Shown here: positions 55,216-64,000 of the stretch, piece after piece
Numbering within the stretch: position 1 is the first letter of the stretch
Layout: the number at the start of each line of letters is the position of its first letter
Origin: Triops longicaudatus
Lineage: Eukaryota; Arthropoda; Branchiopoda; Notostraca; Triopsidae
Direction: 5' to 3'
Length of the DNA: 64,000 nucleotides
Assembly: GCA_022885665.1 (NCBI GenBank)
Contig: JAGQDJ010000182.1
Location: 1 to 64,000, forward strand
Translations under genes and position numbers: made by a program
Notes under the pieces: generated by a model
The model's database searches: none
What the model saw: the letters and a program-made list of their open reading frames with translations, nothing else
Told to the model about the DNA's origin: nothing

Positions 55216-56423
55216 CATCTCTGTGTTGCAATAATTTCGTAGCGACTCTAATACGGGAATTGCAACGAAATTCTGAAATGCGAAAACAGCACAGAACAGA
55301 AGAAAACAGTACTTGAATACAGTTAAGTCCGGACTTTATAGGACCGTAACTTCGACGAATAAAGGAAAAAAAACGTTTAATAGAAAAATCTTGAGAATTA
55401 CAAATTGAGAATTTCATGCAGACCACGTACAAATGTAAAAAAAATGATAATAAATAAATTGTTCAGAATCGCAAGCATCGATTGGAATTACAAGATATGA
55501 TTATCCTACAAATACAACACATGAATTTACTCTTGAAATAAAAGAAACTGATGTTTTTTTCGAGGAAACGTCATCAGTTTTCAATCAAGCTACTAGAGGG
55601 GTAATCGGCAGCGACACCTATTGAGTAACTGGCAATATTTCAAGAGCGTGTGGCAGACACGTGGCTTGAAAGTTGGAAATTGCGAAACTTTTAAGCGTCA
55701 TGCACACCTGGTAACCTCAAACACTTCAAAAGCGAATTTCCTTAAAAATTTAACACACATTAAACGCGTACTTCTAAAAGAACAAGTTCTCATGGTTTCC
55801 TGTCACTAGTACACAGGATTTACACATTATCTAACGTAAAGCCACCAAAATTCGATTCTTTTGTCTTTCAGATGAACTGGAACTATGGGAATTCGACATT
55901 TGATAAACTTGGAACACATTATCGTTTAAATTCAAAAATTGTTGCAGAGTTCAAGGGACGAGTCTTCCTGTTTCAAGTACCTTAAGATTTACGCATTATC
56001 TAAAGGAAACCACTGAAATGTAACCCTTTGTCTCTGGCGTGCGTATATATCGTTTATGGCTTACGGCCCCTTATAAAAAAATATCACAAGACGTCTAAAC
56101 TACGCGATACCACAGGCGAGAATAACTTCCCTTAACGCTCATTAGTACTGTGTAACTGAAGACGGTTTATCTAAGCTAGCGTTTCATTGTTAGTGTTCTA
56201 CACAAACTAGTAACTCGTCTGCGAAGGGAGACTGTTGTGTAACTTGACCACACTTGTGCCATCGGAACTCTTTAGCTCTTGCGTTTTGCGTTGCAACGGG
56301 GCCAAGAATGTTAGAATGAGGAATTTCATTCATGGAAACTGGCTAGACTCGCAAAAAAGTTAAAATGAGGAAAGGCAAACAGCCAGAGATTACTCAAATG
56401 ACTCATCATGGCCGGCGCTCCCT

Positions 56424-57998
56424 ATGCATAGCTGTTTTTTATTCAATCGTAATACATTGCGTTTGCTTGCGTTGCCAAGGTAATAAACAATTTTTTTCGG
56501 CATTTCCGTCTTTGCAGGTCGTTGTCAGCTCCTTGTGTGATAAAACGCTCGGTCTCTAAAGCCGACATTACCTTCCACGTGGGCGAAGAGCCAGACACGT
56601 GGCGGATTCCAGCGGAAAAGAAGGTTCTGGCTGACGCCAACCCCGTGTTTCGTGCCATGTTCGTAGGACCTCTAGCGGAAGCTTACGCAACTACTGTCCA
56701 AATCCCGGACGTCGATGGAAGAGGCTTTGAATACTTAGTCAAGTAATCATTCCTTAAAACCACTGTTAGAAACTCTGTAACTGTATTTTCATTATTGTTA
56801 ATTTGTTCGAAATATTTTCTTCAACCCGTTTCAGTAATTCCTTGAATTAAAAAATCTCGCTTGAGATCCTTTAATTGTCGAAATATAGCGAAAAAAATAA
56901 TAAATTTTATCATATTTATTTACTATTAAGCTGACGTTGTACAGCGTGTTTCTAACGAATTTATTTCATAATTCCAGTTTCTTGTACAACGAGCCTGTCA
57001 AATTTCGATCAGTCGTAACGGCCTTGGCGACGCTTCACGCCGCTCAGAAGTACCTTTGCTCGAATTTAACCGAACTCTGCGTACAATACTTGAACGAGTC
57101 CATGACAGTGGACAACGCCCTCATAATTTTGCAACACGTCCTGTTGTACGCCTCCACAACAAACGTTGTTTCAGCGGAGACCCAGTCTTGCTCAATGCGC
57201 CCTCCAGCGAAGGACGAGAAACCTGCTCCATCAGCGCCACCTGCTGAAGAGGACGAGGACGACCACGTGCATGTCACAGAAGGTCTTTTGTCCCTGCCGC
57301 AAGCTCATTTCCGGAAACGCGGTTTTTCAGAAACTTGTGAACACGCGTTACACCAGCAGCCTCCGCAAGAGACTAATTTCACCAATTGGTGCACCGCCCT
57401 TTTACGTCAAACCCTTGACTTTATCGACGCTAACGGGTCAGCCATTTTGGCTACAGAAGAAGTCGAAGACTTACCTCGCCACGTATTGGAAGCCATCTTG
57501 GAACGGGACAGCTTAAACGCGCGGGAAGTGGAAGTCCTGGACGCGTTGATTCGCTGGGCCAGTTGTGAGTGCAAGAGGCAGAAATTGGAGGAAACGATAA
57601 CAAACCGACGACTCGTACTAGGAGATTTGATCTGGCAAGTCAGGTTCTTAGCAATGGACGCTGAAGAATTTCTGATTGGACCAGTGGCTTCGGGCATATT
57701 AACCCTTGATGAGCACGTGCCGCTCATAAACTACTTACAAGGCCATTTAAGCCAATCGCAGCTATCTGACGAGCTGCAAAGGCATATGCCTCGGTTGGCT
57801 ACGAAACGTTGCACCCAACCCGAGCCGATACTTTCTAGTCTTCCGACCAGTACTGCCGATAAGACGGCAGAATGTCCAAAAAATCCATCCGAGTCCAGTT
57901 CTCACCGGTTAATTGCGGTCGATCCAGACCGGCGACGTATCAAGAACCCGCGTATGATGGAAAAGTTCTTTGTTTGTCTAGCCTGCATCTTCGAATGA
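56424..57998 (+). CDS. BTB-BACK domain protein
   Basis: Exons 56424..56479, 56518..56742 and 56978..57998, 433 aa; the first exon is tentative because its sequence (from MHSCFLFNR) is not typical of the family. The BTB/POZ domain (about 30-150) is clear: ADITFHVGEEPDTWRIPA, KKVLADANPVFRAMFVGPLA, FLYNEPVKF, VTALATLHAAQKYLC. A linker of about 80 residues, partly acidic (PPAEEDEDDHVHVTEG), separates it from a BACK domain (about 235-345: HVLEAILERDSLNAREVEVL, IRWASCECKRQKLEE, NRRLVLGDLIWQVRFLAMD). This is the BTBD3/BTBD6-type architecture, usually a cullin-3 substrate adaptor. The PHR domain that follows BACK in that family is not seen. The tail is Ser/Pro-rich. Intron 1 would be only 38 bp. Confidence 0.8.
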
Positions 57999-59001
57999 AG
58001 ATTCATAGATGGCGCGCTTGTTGGATGTTTTTATATATGAAGACCCTCCGGTGCAATTTTATAATGATCATGCTTGTTTTTGATCTTGTGTTATTTGATA
58101 CTCAGATGCATTGTTGTGTTATTTTGCGTCTCATCCCATAAGAAGATTTCGCATTGACCGGTGCTTCATTTGTTGATTTTTTCCATGCAAAAAGAGACTT
58201 AACTAATTCATGTTTAGTTGCATGTGATGAATAACCAAGTGCAATCAGAAATTATCGTTATTATCTATGTTACGAATTATTATGGAGAGTGTTGCAAACT
58301 AGTCGGTTTTGACGGCCAATTGTGAAATCAACCAATCTGGCCAAACAAAGAAATATTCTATTCGATTGTTCTAAATTGCAAAGCGAAATATAAAAACTGA
58401 ACCCGAAACTAGTTTATTTGCAATCCAAATTAATTAGGAAAATTATAATAACTCGTTAAATATCAAGCTATTAAGTTTTTGATGCAATTAGTATTGAAAA
58501 CTGCGATTTTTAAAAGTTTTTCGCGTACCTGACTTTTCGACAATTTGAAGAAATATGCCGAAATTAACAGAATGAAGAAAGGGTTTCCTGTTTTGCTGTA
58601 TGTAATTTGTAACGTTTCTGGGTCATAGATACTTTAAATATGCCAAGCAAGAATCTTATCTTTTAGTGCTTCCGTTCGTCTGAATTACAAAGCCTTTTGC
58701 GGTTACAATCCAAGTCGCGTTCGTTTGTCACGTTTTAGATTACTATATTTCATTAAGCTATTTAGAGTGCGTATTTTTAGACACCAGCACGTGGTCCATT
58801 TTAAGAGCCATGAAAGGTAAAAGTCGGGATATGTGGTGTTCCGGACGAAGCCGGAAGGGATTTTCTCTCACAAGCTCTTTCTCCTATTTTCTCCTATTTT
58901 CCTATGAATAGACCTTTCTATATAAATATTTTGAGAATAAACCCAGAACTTGTAAATTAAGATTTGATTTCCCCTCAATGGTCCCTGTGGTGGTAAATTA
59001 C

Positions 59002-59215
59002 TGTAGCGTTCATTGTTGCCCAACTGTCAAATTTCGTAGCCGCCCAACAACGAATCTTAAGATTCATTATTAGAAAGAATGAAATTCCCTGCACCCAGCC
59101 TGTAATAGTTAGTTCCTTCTTGACCTTCTTTTGAGCCAGTTCCGTTTCTTCAATGTAAAATTTAATTGTTGTAACCAAAAGTGAGAGTTAGCATAAAAAG
59201 GAGTAGAACGTGACA
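59002..59215 (+). mobile_element. Solo LTR, copy 3 (internally deleted)
   Basis: 214 bp from TGTAGCGTTC to GAACGTGACA, flanked by TTAC and GTAC (three of four bases identical). It matches copies 1 and 2 but lacks the segment containing GAATAAACGG. Confidence 0.65.
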
Positions 59216-59258
59216 GTACATCAAATTATCAAACTAAGCTAAGAACTTGGGTTCTTTG

Positions 59259-59414
59259 CAGTGGCGCAGCCAGGGTGGAGGCCCGGCAGGCCCAGGCCTA
59301 CCCCGAAATCCTTAAAAAAATAAAGTTGAGTTGAAATCCTTAAAAATTGAGGCAAATTGAGGGGCGTTTGAGTGTACAGGTCTACCCCGAAACAAACTCC
59401 TAGCTGCGCCTCTG
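59259..59414. mobile_element. hAT-type MITE with perfect 8-bp target duplication
   Basis: 156 bp. The left end is CAGTGGCGCAGCCAGG and the right end, reverse-complemented, is CAGAGGCGCAGCTAGG (14 of 16 identical). GTTCTTTG occurs immediately on both sides (59251-59258 and 59415-59422). An 8-bp duplication and CAGxGGCG termini are the hallmark of hAT elements. It has no coding capacity, so it is non-autonomous. Confidence 0.88.
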
Positions 59415-62268
59415 GTTCTTTGTGTTCCAATATCTTCTCGTGGCAAAGAAGAAATTCCCTGTTCCCCAGTGTCATAAGCGCGTGGACAAGTTAAGACGGC
59501 ACTGGCGGGAACATGTGGTGTGCATGTTTCCGAGCGGATAAACACCGTTATATTCACACAAAGGGTTAAAAGATTTTGCATGAAATTCTTCTTAAATACC
59601 CAAGAAAGAGGCCAGATCTCACCAACGTTACTGTTCTGAGAAATTCGACAGAACACCGGACAAAGCATACGAAGTCGCAGGGTACTTTCATGTTCGTGAT
59701 CATTCGAGTCGTTCGTCAGTTTCCAGACGACAGCTTTCATTTCAATACACCATCCCTCAAAGCCATGGCGCAATTAACGACCTGCTAATCGTGTCTGCCT
59801 CCGAGCCAAGGTCAAACGACCAAACCTGTGACAAGTCAGGTTGAGAAACGCTGGTCCACTTATTGTAGCTATTAAAGATCATAATTACCCTTCCCAAGTT
59901 TTATTATATACAACCCCGAAACTCGGCTACAAATAATTTCCCTTTTTCGCTCTACTATTTCAAAAAATTCTTGTTGGTTTAGTCTTGTAAACGACCACAA
60001 TGAAATATATACGAATTATAGCGAACCTCCTAGGAGAGGAAATCCGTTCGGATTATCCGAATTGTTATGTAGTAAAAACATCGGAATTCTTTATATCAGA
60101 GAGGAATTTTCTTTAAATTGTGTAAATTGTGACTATAAGTCGTTTAAGCACTTTTGTGGGTATTTTTAATACATAATTTTGTAAAATGATTGGTTATGAT
60201 AAGATTATACTGTCACTTTTTTTCCTATCTAGGTAACCATTTGACTCCACAATCGTTGTAGCGAAGTACTTTTGCACGAATCGTTTCACGGGATCCGTAA
60301 AGACCGGAAAGTTCTGAAACGCTTCTGATCCACTTTTGATGTTCTTACACTTAAATGCCGTAATACTGAGTATTTCTCAATCTGTTTAGCCGTAAAGTAC
60401 AGCGATTATAGGGCAATGCTACATAATAACGTTCTTAGTCAAGGTAAATTTATATCCAGTAAATATATGTTGACGCCCTTGCTGAGTAAGGGAGTGCGTG
60501 CCAAGTTTTATGCGACAAACCACGTACTCCAATCCTACTGACGAAATACCTTACTACTAACTTTGCATTAAACCTAATATTTTCTGCAACAATCACAAAA
60601 CTTTATTTAGTTTTAAAATAATTACTATTTAATTATTCAGGTTGATGCTTTCAGACGACAAAAATAGCAGTTTCCTAATTGTCGTTTATCGTTCATGTCT
60701 TTGTCAGTGCAACAAATAGTTCAAATCATACGCACACATTGCTATGCTGTAGATAACATCAATACATACGTAGAGACTATGTAGGTACTGGTATATCATG
60801 ATCATTGTAAGTATAAATAGAAATTCACTCCATTTTATGTTAAATATATGACTGATAGAATCAAAACGTGACGACGTTTTTCTATCGTATTATTGATAAT
60901 ATCTTATTTACCTATTAACACTAAGCCACACATGAGAATTAAAGTGCTACTTGCAGTGTTTACGGCTAAAGTTATTACAATTTCGCAAGCATGATCAAAC
61001 ATATAACTGAGAATCTTACAATAAAGATCGTCGATTACGTGCCGTTCGTCCAGAGTTTGGAATCCTTACGGGAATTCGAGGATTTTCAAATACGCTAAAT
61101 CTCAAACCTTTGTATTCCGAAAGGGAATTTTCCCGGATTTCCTTGTCCAGATTTTGTGAATATAAACCGGATTTTTGCCAAACGCAACGCCAGTTTTATT
61201 GTGATTATTCAGCACACAAGACCTCAATTCAACACTTGCAACAAAAACATCTATTACAACAATTTTTTCACTCACGTGCAGTTATCACGTACGTACGAGT
61301 TTATACTAACTCTCCCAAGTAATTACAACATTTCTGTTAGAACTAATTCATTTAAGAACTAATTTCTTATTTCAATTTAATTAATACTAGAACTTACATC
61401 TTTATTAAGACTAGTTAAGAATAATTCATTAACACTGAGATTAATCGTGTTATAGGGTAAACACGAGGGCATAGAGAATTTGTCCATTATAGCCGATTGT
61501 ATACAATTTTGCGATTGTATACAATTTTCGCTATAACCGGTGTACGAGCAAAACTTTACTGTAATATTCGCGAAGATTACAATCACTTCAATTTTATTCG
61601 CACTCAAAATGCTCCTTTTGACCAGAATATAACACCTTCAATAATTAATTTTTGTTACGTATTGACTTTCCTCCAAGGACCTTGACGAGAAGCCCTTGGG
61701 GTAAATGCCTCAGGTGTGCCCTAGCGGCTGTGGTATTAAACACCATCTACGGCTTTATGTGTTTAATAGTCACGAAAGAACCTTACCGCGCGATTAGAAC
61801 CAGAATTTCGCTTAGAGCCTACGGCCTAAAGCTTGGGTTTGGACGAATCAATTGATATAAAAGCTGTAAGTAATTATACGGAAGAGCTTTCGATAGACTA
61901 ATAAGCTGAATTATAGGGTTATTAAACGTAATTCAGAACAATCGGAATTGTCGTCAGTCCTGGCATTAACTTAAGGGAATTTGCTTGGTGTCTCGCGAGA
62001 AAATCTTAGCTACTTACACGGTGTGGTCACTTGTTTGAAAACACACCTAGACCGAATAAATTCCCTCAGTAAAACTTGATACTTTAAAACAGACGCTCTA
62101 CCTGAACCACTGGGCAATCCGACCAACAACGCCCGGGGCCACTGTGCCAAGCTCTAGACTTTGGACTATGACATTCGAGAACTTCATCTGTGCCTCGGGG
62201 AAATGCGTGGGAAACAACGTGTCTGCTTCCACTGTGTCTGCACTCAGTTTTACGCCTCCCTCGTCAGA

Positions 62269-64000
62269 ATGGAAGATTTAGCTACCAAGCTGTTTGAAAT
62301 TAACGCCGTGAAATTCGGACAGTACAAACTCAAAAGCGGACTCATCTCGCCCATTTATTTCGATTTGCGGGTCATTGTCTCATACCCAGAACAATTGGTA
62401 AGATTAAATAAACACGTGCCAACCGGCTGCTTATCAACGCTTGTTCGTTTTGCGTATCTGTAGGCCAAAGTGAGCGAGCAGTTATGGGGAGTGACCAAAA
62501 ATGCCAAATTCGATTTAATTTGCGGCGTGCCTTACACTGCCTTGCCGTTTGCGACGTTGATTTCGACCAAGCGTCGGATTCCTATGCTTTTAAGGCGGAA
62601 AGAGGCCAAAGATTATGGCACCAAGAAAATCATTGAAGGCGATTTCCACCAAGGCCAGACTTGTATCATTATAGAAGATGTAGTGACCAGCGGTATGAGC
62701 ATCCTCGAAACGGCTAAAGTAAACGAAAGTGGATGATTAGACCCGTCAAGCTCAACATTTGTCTTTTTTCAAGGAATTAAGGGAAGTTGGCCTTACAGTG
62801 ACCGATGCTGTTGTTCTCCTTGACAGAGGGCAAGGCGGAAAAGATAATTTGGCCCAACACGGCATTACCATGCATACCGTTTTTACTATACAAAGCGTAT
62901 GAGACGTATAGTTCCTTTGTCGTCCTGTGTAGCTTGACGTAATTGTTTATATTTTGTAGTTCATGAAATCATTGGAGCAAGCAGGCAAAGTTGACCGTGA
63001 AACTGTGCAAAGCGTTATGGCGTTCGTTAAAGCCAATCAAGAGCCTTTTAAGCCCGTTTTGAATGGCAGATTGACCTTATCTTTGGAAGAACGACAGCAG
63101 CAAGCCCACAGTCCTTTGGCCAAACGGCTCTTCCAAATTATGATGGATAAAAAGACCAATTTAAGCGTAGCTGCTGATGTTAGAGCTGGTGAAGAGTTGT
63201 TGGCTTTGGCTGAAAAAGTGGGGCCGTACATTTGCTTATTCAAAACGCATATTGATATAATTGAGAACTTCACCTTCGAATATCTGATGGAGTTGCAGCA
63301 AATTGCTGAGAAACATAACTTCTTAATCATGGAAGACAGGTAAAACTACCTTTTAAAATCAATAAACTACCTTTAAGACCGCTTTTTCATAAAAATTCCT
63401 GAATTCATAAGTAATTATCGTATTTAATTATATAGTCAGTGTTAGCGAGTACATTGCTTAATTTAGTAAATTATTAGAATGCGTTCAATTATCTTTTGTT
63501 ACCCATTTCTTGTGCCATTTGCTTCTGCACCAAAGCTAACGTTCATAAATACCTGGGACAAAGCAGCCTTAATCCCAGTAGGTATCGTCCTTGTTCCTTA
63601 TGGACATCGTACGTAATGTCACATGTTCGTGCGTTTTGGATGCTCATATCCTACTCCGGTATATGTAGTTACTTCTGATTATCTACTATAATCATATGTG
63701 GAGCTTTCTAAGGGAAAATTTTATTTATTAATGACTTACATATTCACAGGAAATTTGCTGATATTGGAAATACCACCTACTTGCAGTACGGCAGCGGCGT
63801 ACATCGAATTTCTCATTGGGCTCATATTGTTACGGCACATTCATTACCTGGACCTGGAATCTTGCAAGGAATTTCACAAGGAATTAAGGAATTGGAAGCT
63901 GAAAGACCCGGCGTGGTCGGCTTGCGGGGCGTGGCCTTGATAGCGGAAATGAGTTGCGCGGGAACTTTGACTACTACCGGTTACGCCGACAGTAAGATTT
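62269..64000 (+). CDS. UMPS: Uridine 5'-monophosphate synthase (OPRT-OMPDC), 3' end beyond window
   Basis: Exons 62269..62397, 62464..62718, 62774..62896, 62960..63339 and 63750..64000+ (cut), 379 aa in view of about 480 expected. It is bifunctional and carries out the last two steps of de novo UMP synthesis in the cytosol. The orotate phosphoribosyltransferase half is residues 1 to about 170: KFGQYKLKSGLISPIYFDLR, CGVPYTALP (63-71), RRKEAKDYGTK and the PRPP loop IIEDVVTSG (112-120). The OMP decarboxylase half starts about 215: SPLAKRLFQIMMDKKTNL, KTHIDI (K264, D268), and EDRKFADIGN with the catalytic D295, K297 and D300. The start ATG leads directly into the OPRT fold without upstream extension. 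Intron 4 is 410 bp and empty. The fused gene order is the usual animal one. Confidence 0.97.

Larger units (their letters stand above)
46349..56423. other. 10-kb gene-poor, repeat-rich region
   Basis: Contains a LINE relic with a nested solo LTR, minisatellites, a degenerate AACGAAC array, an 85-bp dispersed repeat, poly(A)19 at about 51512, and a few isolated exon-like segments (48094, 49122, 51027, 54661) that could belong to an unrecognised gene with long introns. No complete gene could be built. Confidence 0.5.
57999..62268. other. Intergenic between the BTB-BACK gene and UMPS
   Basis: AT-rich. It contains a solo LTR (59002-59215), a hAT-type MITE (59259-59414) and, near 60015 and 61515, short AT-rich strings resembling the GCGAAC/GCTATAAC motifs of the array at 52 kb. 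No gene supported. Confidence 0.5.

Noticed and set aside
1..64000. CRISPR arrays, bacterial operons, tRNA or rRNA genes
   Set aside because: None seen. The short tandem repeats lack the unique-spacer arrangement of CRISPR, introns and TATA/AATAAA signals show eukaryotic DNA, and no tRNA B-box with a cloverleaf context was noticed. A tRNAscan run would be decisive for the last point.

Overview
The window is nuclear DNA of an arthropod, most likely a crustacean. It has AT-rich intergenic DNA, spliced genes with very short GT-AG introns (many 47-80 bp), TATA boxes and AATAAA poly(A) signals. It also carries Rebers-Riddiford cuticle proteins whose RR-2 core (LLPDGRTQTVTYKDEGYGY) is of a crustacean-like type. 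No bacterial operons, CRISPR arrays, tRNA or rRNA genes were seen. All gene models were spliced by eye. Exon phases were checked and close in every complete model.

Layout. 1.4-8.5 kb, minus strand: one RR-1 cuticle gene and three near-identical RR-2 cuticle genes in tandem. 9.8-12.2 kb, plus: a type I receptor with four Sushi/CCP domains, a discoidin/lectin-like domain and a cytoplasmic tail carrying several tyrosine motifs. 13.3-20.5 kb, plus: three intact paralogues of a secreted 16-17-cysteine family (PAN/Apple-like module plus an unrecognised C-terminal module), with dead fragments of further copies at about 9.0, 20.9 and 21.5 kb. 23.1-30.9 kb, minus: two paralogous mucin-like secreted proteins (385 and 1628 aa). 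33.9-36.5 kb, plus: cystinosin (CTNS), with E-boxes of the CLEAR type. 37.1-39.7 kb, plus: an unrecognised, heavily N-glycosylated single-pass membrane protein.

41.2-46.3 kb, plus: a compact set of four small or disordered-protein genes that looks stress-related. It holds a Gly-rich hydrophilin-like protein, two metallothionein-like proteins and a 430-aa disordered protein with adjoining acidic and arginine-rich blocks. The second metallothionein and the disordered-protein gene are only 37 nt apart. 46.3-56.4 kb: a gene-poor, repeat-rich stretch. 56.4-58.0 kb, plus: a BTB-BACK protein. 62.3-64.0 kb, plus: bifunctional UMP synthase (UMPS), cut by the window end.

Mobile and repeated DNA: three solo LTRs of one family (TG...CA, 4-bp target duplications), one of them nested in a LINE relic; a hAT-type MITE with a perfect 8-bp target duplication; a four-copy dispersed element sharing TGTGCCATCTAACGG; a degenerate AACGAACTTC array; and several minisatellites. 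The genes do not form one pathway. The coherent groups are cuticle formation, secreted or cell-surface recognition and barrier proteins (CCP receptor, PAN-like family, mucins), lysosomal cystine export, metal or stress handling, and pyrimidine synthesis.
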